A stretch of DNA of 64,000 nucleotides, from assembly GCA_947475525.1 (NCBI GenBank), contig CANJMI010000016.1:1-64000 (forward strand). Reading direction: 5' to 3'. Shown one piece after another: positions 44,204 through 52,314 of the stretch. The notes below the pieces were generated by a model. That model did not search any database, was not told where the DNA came from, and was given only the letters and a program-made list of their open reading frames with translations. The stretch's first letter is position 1. The number at the start of each line of letters is the position of its first letter. Position numbers and translations under genes: made by a program. The DNA comes from Polyangiaceae bacterium (lineage in GTDB: Bacteria > Myxococcota_A > Polyangia > Polyangiales > Polyangiaceae).

Positions 44204-44947
44204 CTATTCGGCCTTCGGCGTGCAACCGATCGCCGCGCCGAGCGCCGTGGCGGTCTTTTCGATCTGCGCGAGATGTTCGGCGAGCCGGCGTCGCGACTCG
44301 GCCGCAAGGTTGGGTTGCCAGCCGTCGAGCTCGATGCGCTTGCGCAATTCAAGTGCGACGTCGTACGCGCGCTGCAGTGCTCGCGCCTTCCCATCGGGCT
44401 CGGACGACCCGCTGCGTCCCGCTTGGTTCTGCGCATCGTCGAGCTCCTGAAACAGGACCGCGACCGGACGGGGCGGCGCGTGGGAGTACACGCCCGTGCA
44501 GCGATCCCCGCGCGGCCCAATGAGGACATGCTCCGTCTCTGCGCTGGCCCCTGCGCGGGTGGCGGCGGAGGCGTCCCGGAACGCGTAGGTGAGTCCGCGT
44601 ACGTGGAGGTCGCCGCTAGGCGGCGCGCCGCCCGGAGTGAGCTGGCTCGCTTCGAGTGCGCGGGTGAGGCATGGGGCAAACGAAGGGGGAGGCTCGCCTT
44701 TCGTGGCGGTCACGCGGGTGACGCTGACGTTGCGGATGAGCCCGTTCCCGCCGAGCGCGTCAAACTCGACCGTTGCGTCGAATTCCCCTAAAAACCCAGC
44801 ATTTTCGAAGGCTTCTTCGTAGCACGCAAGGACCTTGGGCATGCGCGCAGCCCCGGCGGCGTCGTGCACCTCGGAGGCGAGGCGCTCGTGCGTGACGCAC
44901 CCCGTGACGGAGGCCAAGGCGAAGGCGACGCGCAGAGCGTGGTTCAT
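44204..44947 (-). CDS. Lipoprotein with AgmX/TonB-like C-terminal region
   Basis: It starts MNHALRVAFALASVTGC (lipobox Cys17). Residues 35-110 contain VLACYEEAFENAGFLGEFDATVEFDALGGNGLIRNVSVTR ... FAPCLTRALEASQL, the pattern (Cys-Tyr ... 'G.v.v.f.i...G.v..v.v' ... Cys) shared by AgmX/PglI-type and energy-transducer-like domains of myxobacteria. The rest is helical. Lacks the Gly/Pro-rich repeats of AgmX itself. Start overlaps the stop of the small lipoprotein upstream (ATGA), so the two are co-translated. Confidence 0.75.
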   Translation of the reverse strand: MNHALRVAFALASVTGCVTHERLASEVHDAAGAARMPKVLACYEEAFENAGFLGEFDATVEFDALGGNGLIRNVSVTRVTATKGEPPPSFAPCLTRALEASQLTPGGAPPSGDLHVRGLTYAFRDASAATRAGASAETEHVLIGPRGDRCTGVYSHAPPRPVAVLFQELDDAQNQAGRSGSSEPDGKARALQRAYDVALELRKRIELDGWQPNLAAESRRRLAEHLAQIEKTATALGAAIGCTPKAE

Positions 44948-45132
44948 CGGGTTGGCGCCAGGATGCGACGATCGGTGGCGCTGTAGTCAGGAAAGCGTCG
45001 CGCCCCGGCCCGGACGCCGTTGTAGTTGATCACCACTGGCGGTGACTTGGGGCGGCTGCGAAAGTCGACTTCGGTCGCGCAGCCGGCTGAAGCGACGGAC
45101 AGGGTCAGGACGAGTCGAATGTGTAAAAGCAT
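44944..45132 (-). CDS. Small lipoprotein, 62 residues
   Basis: ATG 45132 gives MLLHIRLVLTLSVASAGC, a lipoprotein signal with Cys18, then a short mature part (FRSRPKSPPVVINYNGVRAG ... SATDRRILAPTR). An in-frame extension exists upstream but has no better signal. Its TGA overlaps the ATG of the AgmX-like lipoprotein gene, so both form a two-gene operon divergent from the pseudokinase gene. I recognise no family. Confidence 0.7.
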   Translation of the reverse strand: MLLHIRLVLTLSVASAGCATEVDFRSRPKSPPVVINYNGVRAGARRFPDYSATDRRILAPTR

Positions 45133-45205
45133 ATGGATTGCAACTCTGAATGGTAGTCGAAGGCGCCCCCTCCCCGGAATGAATTGAACTAGGCTAGCGC
45201 CCACC

Positions 45206-46522
45206 GTGGATACGCTCGCGTCGCTCGTCTCAGGCCTAGGGCCACTTACCGAACTCGAGGCCGTCGGTTGGACCCTGCGCATCGCCAAGCGCGTCGAGTC
45301 GCTTCATCGCCTCGGCGTCGCCCACGGGGGGATTTCGGCGGAGGCGATTCAGTGCGCTGGACCAACGCCGCGTACGGCAGGGGCTCTCGCCGACGTGCGT
45401 CAGTCGCCTACCGTTGCGGCGTACCACTCGCCCGAGCGCGAAGGACCGAGCGGCGTCTCGACGGGCGATGACGCTTGGGCGATCGCCGTCACACTCTATT
45501 ATTTGCTCACGGGCTCACTGCCGTTTCCAGGGGGGACGACCGCCGAAGTTCGGATGCGTCTCGCTTCCCCGCCACCGCCACTTGCGGTGTTTGGCGTCGA
45601 CGATGATGAGCTGCAGCGACTCGTCGATCGGTTCTTCCATCGCTCGCTGGCGCACCGGGTCGCTCGCGTCGCGGCGATGCGCGAGCTGCTCGAGAGCTGG
45701 AGCGCCGATCCTGCGCTGCGCGGCTTACCGGCGCTCGACGAAGCGCCCGGGAGTGGCGCGAGCTCCGACGACGATGACGAAGACGACGACAACGCCGCGA
45801 CACAGATGCGCGACGCCGGCGACATTCAGGCGCTCATCGCGCAGGCACGCGCACTCAACGAGAAGGCCTCGGTGCTGCCGCCCGCACCGTCGCCAGGCCA
45901 GTCGCCTCATGCGGCGCGCCCGACCGCCGACCCCCGACGCGGTACCCTTCTCGGAGTTGGCTCGCCGATGCAGCGTCCGGTGACGAGCGGCGGAGCGAGG
46001 CCCTTGCCCGTCATTCCGCCGCCGATGTCTCCGGCGCTCCCCGCGTCGCCGCCACGAAGCCTCCCGCTCCCGGCAGCTCCGCGGCAGCCGCAGCTCACGA
46101 TGGCGAGCATGACCGCACGCCCCGCGGCCCCGATGCCGCCTGCTCCGCCTGCTCCTCCGCCGTTGGTTTCCGCAGCGCCGAGCGTGCGGTTCGAAGACGA
46201 CGAAGACGACGGCGGGGGGGCAACAATGATGCTCGACGCCGGGGCCGTGGACGTCTCCGCCGCGATCGAAGAAGCGCTGAAGCGAAACGCCGCCTCGATG
46301 GCGCCGGTGGTTCGCGTCGAGCCCCCAGCGAACTCGGTCGACGGCCTGCTCGGCGCCTCGATCGCGCAGAGCAACGCGCTCGCTCCCCCCGCGGCGCCGG
46401 CGCCGCTCGCTACCGCAGAGCCTCGCGGCCTGAAGATCGCGTTGGTCGTCGGCATCGTTTTGCTCGTCATCGTCGTCGCGGCGGTGGCCGTGCTTTACTT
46501 CCGTATGAAGGGCCTCCGCTAG
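45206..46522 (+). CDS. Tail-anchored Ser/Thr pseudokinase
   Basis: The start is GTG 45206. The protein begins in the C-lobe of a Hanks kinase: SLHRLGVAHGGISAEAIQC occupies the place of the catalytic HRDLKPEN but has HGG (His40-Gly-Gly) instead of HRD. VAAYHSPEREG replaces the APE region and GDDAWAIAVTLYYLLTGSLPFPGGT matches the helix-F/G region. The glycine loop, ATP lysine and DFG are missing, so catalysis is not expected. A long Asp/Glu-, Pro- and Ala-rich middle leads to a C-terminal membrane helix (~409-432). Possibly a scaffold or regulator. The N-lobe was probably lost, not missed: no kinase pattern is seen upstream. Confidence 0.85.
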   Translation: MDTLASLVSGLGPLTELEAVGWTLRIAKRVESLHRLGVAHGGISAEAIQCAGPTPRTAGALADVRQSPTVAAYHSPEREGPSGVSTGDDAWAIAVTLYYLLTGSLPFPGGTTAEVRMRLASPPPPLAVFGVDDDELQRLVDRFFHRSLAHRVARVAAMRELLESWSADPALRGLPALDEAPGSGASSDDDDEDDDNAATQMRDAGDIQALIAQARALNEKASVLPPAPSPGQSPHAARPTADPRRGTLLGVGSPMQRPVTSGGARPLPVIPPPMSPALPASPPRSLPLPAAPRQPQLTMASMTARPAAPMPPAPPAPPPLVSAAPSVRFEDDEDDGGGATMMLDAGAVDVSAAIEEALKRNAASMAPVVRVEPPANSVDGLLGASIAQSNALAPPAAPAPLATAEPRGLKIALVVGIVLLVIVVAAVAVLYFRMKGLR

Positions 46523-46546
46523 GCCTTCGCTCGGCGCGCCACGAAG

Positions 46547-47737
46547 GTGAAACGAACGATGATCGACCGGGAACTTTGTCGGCGCCTCGATGCGCAAATC
46601 GAGCAGCAAAAAGGCGAGGTTATTGAACTCGCGCGGCAGATTCATGGGGCGCCGGAGCTCGCCTTCAACGAACACCGCGCTTCGCAGTGGATAGCGCAAC
46701 TGTGCGAGCGGCACGGCTATGCGACGGAGCGTCCATTCGGGGGCCTCGAGACCGCCCTGCGTGCGCGGGTCGGTCACACGGGTCCGCACGTGGCGGTGCT
46801 CGCTGAGTACGATGCGCTGCCGGAGCTCGGCCACGCATGCGGGCACAACCTGATCGCGGCTGGGGCGGTCGGTGCGTTCCTCGCTTTGGCTTCGGTTGCG
46901 TCCGAGCTCGGAGGCTCCGTGAGCCTGATAGGCACACCCGCAGAAGAAGCCGGCGGTGGAAAAATTCGCCTGATTGAGGCCGGCGCGTTCGGTGACGTTG
47001 ACGCGGCGATGATGTTTCATCCGTTCGATCGGGATCTCGTCGCGCATCCGACGCTCGCGACCTCGTGGCTCGAGATGACCTTCCATGGCCGCCCGGCGCA
47101 CGCGGCTATCGCTCCTCACGACGGCGCGAGCGCGCTCACCGCGTGCATGGACACGTTCCGGCTCGTCGATGGGCAGCGCGTCCACTTCCGGGATGGCGTG
47201 AGAGTGCACGGCATCATCATGCAAGGTGGAGAGGCCGTGAACATCATTCCCGAGCGGGCGGTTTGCCAGTTCAGCGTGCGCTCGTTCGACCTCGGCGAGA
47301 TGGCCCGCGTCCGTGCGATCGTCGAACGTTGTGCGCGCGCCGCGGCGATGGCTTCCGACGTCGAAGTGGTGATCGTGGCCCACCAGGGCTACCGCAACAT
47401 GCGGAACAACGGCCCGATCGCCGAGCGTTTTGCCGAGCATCTCGCGGCGCTCGGGCGGCCAGCCCTGATGACCGACCCGGCTGTCGGCACGGGGAGCACC
47501 GACATGGGTGACGTGTCCTACACGGTGCCGGCGATCCACCCGTGGATCGCCATCTGCGACGTGGGCGAGGCGCTCTGCCATCAACGCAAATTCGCCGAGT
47601 GCGCGGTCAGCGAGCGCGGGTTCGAGAGCATGCTGGTGGCGGCGAAGGCGATGGCGCGCACGTGCGCCGAGCTCTTGAGCGACCCCGACCTACGGGATTC
47701 CGCTGCTGCGGAGTTTCGACCAACTCAGTCGGCCTGA
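46547..47737 (+). CDS. M20-family amidohydrolase
   Basis: The 396-residue protein is a full M20D-type metallo-amidohydrolase: HGAPELAFNEHRA at the N-terminus, LAEYDALPELGHACGHNLIAAGA (metal-binding Asp and His), the catalytic-site TPAEEAGGGK (Glu pair), MFHPFDRD, EMTFHGRPAHAA (dimerisation domain), and DMGDVSYTVPAIHPWI near the end. Members hydrolyse amides such as p-aminobenzoyl-glutamate, N-acyl amino acids or dipeptides; the substrate is unclear. ATG 46547 with upstream GAAGG gives a normal N-terminus. It stands between the pseudokinase and the terC-like gene. Confidence 0.93.
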   Translation: MKRTMIDRELCRRLDAQIEQQKGEVIELARQIHGAPELAFNEHRASQWIAQLCERHGYATERPFGGLETALRARVGHTGPHVAVLAEYDALPELGHACGHNLIAAGAVGAFLALASVASELGGSVSLIGTPAEEAGGGKIRLIEAGAFGDVDAAMMFHPFDRDLVAHPTLATSWLEMTFHGRPAHAAIAPHDGASALTACMDTFRLVDGQRVHFRDGVRVHGIIMQGGEAVNIIPERAVCQFSVRSFDLGEMARVRAIVERCARAAAMASDVEVVIVAHQGYRNMRNNGPIAERFAEHLAALGRPALMTDPAVGTGSTDMGDVSYTVPAIHPWIAICDVGEALCHQRKFAECAVSERGFESMLVAAKAMARTCAELLSDPDLRDSAAAEFRPTQSA

Positions 47738-47749
47738 CGCTTTGGACAA

Positions 47750-48490
47750 ATGATGGAGTTAGGCGTTGAAACATTGGTCAGTCTCGCGGCGCTCGCGGGG
47801 CTCGAGATCGTTCTCGGCATCGACAACATCGTCTTCATCGCCATCATGGTCGAGCGTCTTCCGAGCGTGGACCGCCGGGGGGCGTATCGACTCGGTCTCG
47901 GCGCCGCGCTTATCTCGCGGCTCGGGCTGCTCTTCACTCTCTCGTGGCTGATGCGCCTGAAGCGGCCGCTCTTCGAGATGCTGGGCCACGGGGTCAGCGG
48001 CCGTGACCTCATCCTTCTCTTTGGCGGCCTCTTTCTCGTTTTCAAGAGCAGCCACGAGATTTTCGAGAAGGTCGAGAACTCTGCGGAAGCGCAGCGCGAA
48101 GCCACCGGCAAGCGATCCCATAGCCTTCTCTCGACGGTCCTGCAGATCATGGTGGTCGACATCGTGTTCTCGATCGACTCGGTCGTGACGGCGGTGGGCA
48201 TCGCGAATGAACTTTGGGTGATGTCCACCGCGATGGTGATCGCGGTGCTCGTGATGATGCTTTTTGCCGGGACGGTAGGGAAGTTCGTCACCGAGAACCC
48301 GTCGATGCAGGTGCTCGCGCTCTCGTTTTTGATGCTGATCGGCGTCCTGCTCGTGGCTGAGAGCTTCGGTCAACATGTGAGCAAGGGGTACGTGTACTTC
48401 GCGATGGGTTTTTCGCTCGCGGTCGAGCTCGTGCAACTTCGGCGCCGCAAGCTCTCGCGTTCCCGGATGGCCGCGCCGCGTCCCGACTGA
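47750..48490 (+). CDS. TerC family integral membrane protein
   Basis: The 246-residue protein has seven or eight hydrophobic segments and both TerC acidic motifs: EIVLGIDNIVFIAIM in the first half and VDIVFSIDSVVTAVGIA in the second. TerC proteins are linked with tellurite resistance and, in more recent work, with Mn2+ export or metalation of exoenzymes (family knowledge). A start of ATG-ATG 47750 gives the normal N-terminus. It follows the amidohydrolase gene by 12 bases. Confidence 0.93.
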   Translation: MMELGVETLVSLAALAGLEIVLGIDNIVFIAIMVERLPSVDRRGAYRLGLGAALISRLGLLFTLSWLMRLKRPLFEMLGHGVSGRDLILLFGGLFLVFKSSHEIFEKVENSAEAQREATGKRSHSLLSTVLQIMVVDIVFSIDSVVTAVGIANELWVMSTAMVIAVLVMMLFAGTVGKFVTENPSMQVLALSFLMLIGVLLVAESFGQHVSKGYVYFAMGFSLAVELVQLRRRKLSRSRMAAPRPD

Positions 48491-48586
48491 GCGTGTTCGG
48501 AGGTGTCCGGCGTTGGGGAGCCCTCGACGGTCTTGCAATCCTCAGAAATCCGTTCAAAGTCACAGCCCGAAAGCGAGGGTAGCTAC

Positions 48587-50170
48587 GTGGCCGAGTTCAA
48601 CCTTACCGAGCAGGGGATCAACGTCACCGAAATCATCCGAAACGCGGCACCTGCCGTGCTTTACGAGCGTGCGCTGCGCCACGAGAAGGGCAGCGCCATC
48701 AGCGCGAGTGGTGCTCTCGTCGCGCTCTCGGGTGAAAAAACCGGTCGCAGCCCGAAGGACAAACGCGTCGTTGACGAGCCTTCGTCGAGTGACGACGTGT
48801 GGTGGGGAAACGTCAACATTCGACTCGACGAGCACACGTTCCAGATCAACCGCGAGCGGGCGATCGACTACCTGAACACGCGCGAGTTCATCTACTGCGT
48901 TGACGGCTTCGCGGGCTGGGACCCGAAGTACCGCATCAAGGTCCGAGTCATCTGCGCCCGCGCCTACCACGCGCTCTTCATGCAGAACATGCTGATCCGT
49001 CCGACGGCCGAGCAACTCGAAGACTTCGGTACGCCCGACTACGTCATCTTCAATGGCGGCTCTTTCCCGGCGAACCGTTACACGACGGGCATGACCAGCG
49101 CGACGACCATCGATCTGAATTTTGCGCTGCGGGAGTTCGTTATTCTCGGCACCCAGTATGCGGGCGAAATGAAGAAGGGCGTCTTCACCATCATGCATTA
49201 TCTGATGCCGAAGCAGGGCGTGCTCTCGATGCACTGCTCGGCGACCGAGGGCGAAGCTGGCGATACGTCGATTCTCTTCGGCCTCTCGGGCACCGGCAAG
49301 ACGACCCTCAGCGCCGATCCGAAGCGCAAGCTCATCGGTGACGACGAGCACTGCTGGACGAACGAAGGCATCTTCAACATCGAGGGTGGCTGCTACGCGA
49401 AGGTCATCAACCTGACGGAAGAGGCCGAGCCGGACATTCATCGCGCGCTGCGTTTCGGCTCGGTGCTTGAGAACGTCGTCTACGACGAGCACTCGCGTGA
49501 GGTTGACTACACGAACACGAGCATCACCGACAACACGCGCGGCTCGTACCCGATCGAGTACATCCCGAACGCGAAGATCCCGTGTGTTGGTACGCACCCG
49601 GACAACATCATCTTTCTCACGTGCGATGCGTTCGGGGTGCTCCCGCCGGTGAGCAAGCTCACGCCCGAGCAGGCGATGTATCACTTCATCAGCGGCTACA
49701 CGGCGAAGGTCGCGGGCACCGAGATGGGGATCAAGGACCCGGAAGCGACGTTTTCGCCATGCTTTAGCGGCCCATTCCTCGTGTGGCACCCGACGAAGTA
49801 CGCCGAGCTCCTCGCTGAGAAGATGAGAAACCATAAAGCAGATGCGTGGCTCGTCAACACCGGTTGGTCGGGCGGCGCCTACGGAGTCGGTGCGCGGATG
49901 AAGCTCCGTTACACCCGCGCGATCATCGACGCCATCCACTCCGGCGAGCTCAGCCGGGCCGCCACGGTGGAGGATGCGCTCTTCGGGTTGCAAGTGCCGA
50001 CGAGCGTGTCGGGTGTGCCAAGCGAGATTCTGGTCCCGAAGAACACCTGGAAAGATGCGGCCGCCTACGATGCCGCCGCGCTGAAGCTCGCGAACCTTTT
50101 CAAGAACAACTTCACGAAGTACGAAGAGGGTGCGAGCGCTGCCGTTCGTGCCGCGGGCCCCCGCATCTGA
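48587..50170 (+). CDS. pckA: Phosphoenolpyruvate carboxykinase (ATP)
   Basis: The enzyme converts oxaloacetate plus ATP to PEP, ADP and CO2, the entry to gluconeogenesis. Signature motifs are [23 protein letters not shown], the PEPCK kinase-1a loop [14 protein letters not shown], kinase-2 IGDDEHCW, and [14 protein letters not shown] with FSACFG-like PCFSGPF at the active site. The start is set at GTG 48587 ([10 protein letters not shown]), preceded by GAGGG; an upstream in-frame start at 48503 would add 28 Ser/Glu-rich residues, possible but not family-like. 527 residues is the normal size. Confidence 0.96.
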   Translation: MAEFNLTEQGINVTEIIRNAAPAVLYERALRHEKGSAISASGALVALSGEKTGRSPKDKRVVDEPSSSDDVWWGNVNIRLDEHTFQINRERAIDYLNTREFIYCVDGFAGWDPKYRIKVRVICARAYHALFMQNMLIRPTAEQLEDFGTPDYVIFNGGSFPANRYTTGMTSATTIDLNFALREFVILGTQYAGEMKKGVFTIMHYLMPKQGVLSMHCSATEGEAGDTSILFGLSGTGKTTLSADPKRKLIGDDEHCWTNEGIFNIEGGCYAKVINLTEEAEPDIHRALRFGSVLENVVYDEHSREVDYTNTSITDNTRGSYPIEYIPNAKIPCVGTHPDNIIFLTCDAFGVLPPVSKLTPEQAMYHFISGYTAKVAGTEMGIKDPEATFSPCFSGPFLVWHPTKYAELLAEKMRNHKADAWLVNTGWSGGAYGVGARMKLRYTRAIIDAIHSGELSRAATVEDALFGLQVPTSVSGVPSEILVPKNTWKDAAAYDAAALKLANLFKNNFTKYEEGASAAVRAAGPRI

Positions 50171-50178
50171 CGGGTCAA

Positions 50179-50652
50179 TTGACGCGACCCTTCCGCATCC
50201 TAGGGCTCCAACAGATCGCGATTGGGGCGCGCGACAACGCACGGCTCGTCGCCTTGTGGATTGACCTCCTCGGACTCGAGCTCACCGGCTCGTTCCGGAG
50301 CGAGCGCGAGAACGTCGACGAGCAGATCGCCGTGTGCGGCAAGGGCGCTGGCAAAGTCGAGATCGATCTCATGCAGCCTATCGATCCCGACGGCCGGCCT
50401 CGGGTTCACGAGCCGGCGCTCAACCACATCGGTCTGTGGGTGGATGACTTGGCCGCGGCGGTGGTGTGGCTCGGTGGGCGTGGCGTGCGCTTCACCCCTG
50501 GCGGCATTCGGAAAGGCGCAGCCGGCTACGATGTGTGCTTCATCCACCCCAAAGGCGACGAGTCATCACCGCTCTCGGGCGAAGGCGTTTTGATCGAGCT
50601 TGTGCAAGCGCCGCCCGAACTCCTGCAAGCGCCGCCCGGCATCAGCGGCTGA
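50179..50652 (+). CDS. VOC-superfamily protein, methylmalonyl-CoA epimerase-like
   Basis: TTG 50179 opens a 157-residue vicinal-oxygen-chelate protein: [98 protein letters not shown], and [12 protein letters not shown]. The metal-ligand pattern (Gln, His, Glu) is that of glyoxalase I and methylmalonyl-CoA epimerases. Only nine bases separate it from the pckA stop, so it is likely co-transcribed; a carbon-metabolism epimerase role would fit. The alternative start is uncertain because no ATG fits. Confidence 0.8.
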   Translation: MTRPFRILGLQQIAIGARDNARLVALWIDLLGLELTGSFRSERENVDEQIAVCGKGAGKVEIDLMQPIDPDGRPRVHEPALNHIGLWVDDLAAAVVWLGGRGVRFTPGGIRKGAAGYDVCFIHPKGDESSPLSGEGVLIELVQAPPELLQAPPGISG

Positions 50653-50750
50653 TTCTGGTCCCCCACCCAAGGGTGGGAGAAGTACCCATTCATCGTCGCG
50701 AAGTCTCACCTCAATGCAGTGTTTCGACGCGCAAAGCACGGTTCGGACGG

Positions 50751-51401
50751 TCAGCGCGGATGGGTGCGTTCCGCTTCGACTCCGGCAAGCAGCAGCCGCG
50801 CGGCAACGCCGACCTGCTCGGTCACGCGAGGGATCCCGTGGAGCTTCGCCGACCAACCGACGAGCGCGGCGAACCAAATCTGCTGCAAGAGCAACGCGAC
50901 CGTGAGCTCCTCGTCGGTCGGATCGCTCTCGGGTGAGGCGTGTCCCGGGTCCCGCAGGGCGGCCACGATCATCCGGTAGATCGGCGCCTGGTACGCCACG
51001 ATGTTGCCTGCGACTTCAGGCTCCCCCGAAGCCATCGCCTTGATGATTGCCCGCGCGTAATTGGGCTTTTTGCATAGCGTGCGCGTCAGCGTCTCGAAAA
51101 ATTCGGACACGCGGGCAAGGGCGGTTGGGCCTGCCGAGGGGCGTTTGTCGAGGCGCTTCTCCAGCGCATCGGTTTCGCGCTCGAGCGCCGCGGAGAGCAG
51201 GTCTTCTTTGCCACGGAAGCTTTTGTAGAGCGTACCGAGCGCGACGCCCGCTTGTTCGGCGACGTCACGTTGGCGAACGTTTTCGAAGCCGCCTTCTTCG
51301 GCGAGGCGGACGGCGACGTCGAGGATGCGGTTCCGGCGCGCTTTGTCCTCGCTGTGGCTTGGGGCAGCTTCGGCTTTCGTGGCCTTCTTTTTTGCCGGCA
51401 T
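50751..51401 (-). CDS. TetR/AcrR family repressor
   Basis: ATG 51401 begins with a Lys/Ala-rich stretch (MPAKKKATKAEAA), then a canonical TetR HTH: RRNRILDVAVRLAEEGGFENVRQRDVAEQAGVALGTLYKSFRGKEDLL. A long helical ligand domain follows (ALARVSEFFETLTRTLCKKPNYARAI ... LLQQIWFAALVGWSAKLHGI), as in KstR/lipid-related repressors. An open frame continues upstream to 51566 but has no domain content, so ATG 51401 is chosen. A 28-bp palindrome begins 38 bases upstream (51440-51467), the likely autoregulatory site. Confidence 0.9.
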   Translation of the reverse strand: MPAKKKATKAEAAPSHSEDKARRNRILDVAVRLAEEGGFENVRQRDVAEQAGVALGTLYKSFRGKEDLLSAALERETDALEKRLDKRPSAGPTALARVSEFFETLTRTLCKKPNYARAIIKAMASGEPEVAGNIVAYQAPIYRMIVAALRDPGHASPESDPTDEELTVALLLQQIWFAALVGWSAKLHGIPRVTEQVGVAARLLLAGVEAERTHPR

Positions 51402-51439
51402 CGACGCAGAAGAAACCACGTTTTTTAGATGCGAGCCAC

Positions 51440-51467
51440 CTAAGAGTGAAACGTGTTTCACTCTTAG
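51440..51467. promoter_or_regulatory. 28-bp perfect palindromic TetR operator
   Basis: CTAAGAGTGAAAC (51440-51452) and GTTTCACTCTTAG (51455-51467) are perfect 13-bp arms around GT. It lies between the TetR start (51401) and the 3' end of the upstream beta-barrel-like gene, overlapping that gene's stop codon. Length and symmetry match operators for KstR/TetR-type dimers of dimers. Other copies would identify the regulon. Confidence 0.85.
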
Positions 51468-52258
51468 TAACGAGCGGTCACTGTCACTGCGAGCGAGGGC
51501 CCCGCCACCGGCGCGCTCGGACCGTTCGATGTGACGTCGGCCGTCCTTCGATGCTCGAGTGTCCACGGCGCGCGCGCGACGGGCGCCGTGATGCCGACGC
51601 GACCCCCAATGAACACGCCGCGTGGCTCGACTTTGTCGGAGCCGCCGATGCGGTACTCCGCGTCGAAGGTTGCCTCACACGTCACGCTCACGCGGCTCAA
51701 GGTTGCGGGGCCCGAGGTGGCGGCGAAGTTCGCGAACGTGGCCGCGCCGCTTACGTCTCCGCTCTCGCCGACGAGCAGCGACGTCTCGATGATCCCGAGC
51801 GAGATGGCAGGGTAGAGGACGAGATCGGGTCGCTTGAGCAAACGGTAGCCGGCACCGATGGAACCACCGAACGAGTCAGCGGTAAGTTGCCCGCCCGCTG
51901 AAACGGACGCCATGCGCAAGCGCACCGGCAGGACGATGCGATCGAGCATCAGCGTGGCGGTTGGCTCGACAAGCGTTGCGAACTGCGAGAGCGCGCCGAG
52001 GCCTGCGTCCGATGCAAACACCGCAAGGGTCGACGCGTCGCCGAGACGCATCGAGCCGAGGCCGAGACCAAGCGACACGAGCGGCGGGGTTGACGGTTGC
52101 GGCGGCCTGTCATCGTCGTCGTCGCCTGCGGCCGCTTCGTCGTCAGTGGGACCACTCTCGGCGGCGGCCAAGGACGCGTGTGTAACGAGTGCGGTAACCG
52201 TGAACGCAAACAAGGCGCAGCGAACGGGCGCGAGGGGCAGAGCCAAGCGGCTAGACAT
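51464..52258 (-). CDS. Exported protein, probable outer-membrane beta-barrel
   Basis: Starts with a signal peptide (ALPLAPVRCALFAFTVTALVTHASLAAAES), followed by an acidic Asp-rich stretch (DDEAAAGDDDDDRPPQ). The remainder alternates hydrophobic and Gly/Thr residues (LVSLGLGLGSMRLGDAST, ... AGYRLLKRPDLVLYPAISLGIIETSLLVG ...) and ends with the aromatic LAVTVTARY, as in beta-barrel outer-membrane proteins. It lies upstream of the TetR gene on the same strand, whose operator overlaps its stop codon. Family not recognised. Confidence 0.7.
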   Translation of the reverse strand: MSSRLALPLAPVRCALFAFTVTALVTHASLAAAESGPTDDEAAAGDDDDDRPPQPSTPPLVSLGLGLGSMRLGDASTLAVFASDAGLGALSQFATLVEPTATLMLDRIVLPVRLRMASVSAGGQLTADSFGGSIGAGYRLLKRPDLVLYPAISLGIIETSLLVGESGDVSGAATFANFAATSGPATLSRVSVTCEATFDAEYRIGGSDKVEPRGVFIGGRVGITAPVARAPWTLEHRRTADVTSNGPSAPVAGPSLAVTVTARY

Positions 52259-52314
52259 GAGGCGAGCGTAGCGGAGGCTTGGTCCGAGTGCGAGATCGCC
52301 GCTCTCCCGGGGGG

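Noticed and set aside
45725-47584. 619-codon open frame antisense to the pseudokinase and amidohydrolase genes
   Set aside because: Two genes with clear domains occupy the other strand; the antisense translation is Arg/His-rich without motifs.
48560-50242. 560-codon open frame antisense to pckA
   Set aside because: Shadow of pckA; no recognisable motif.
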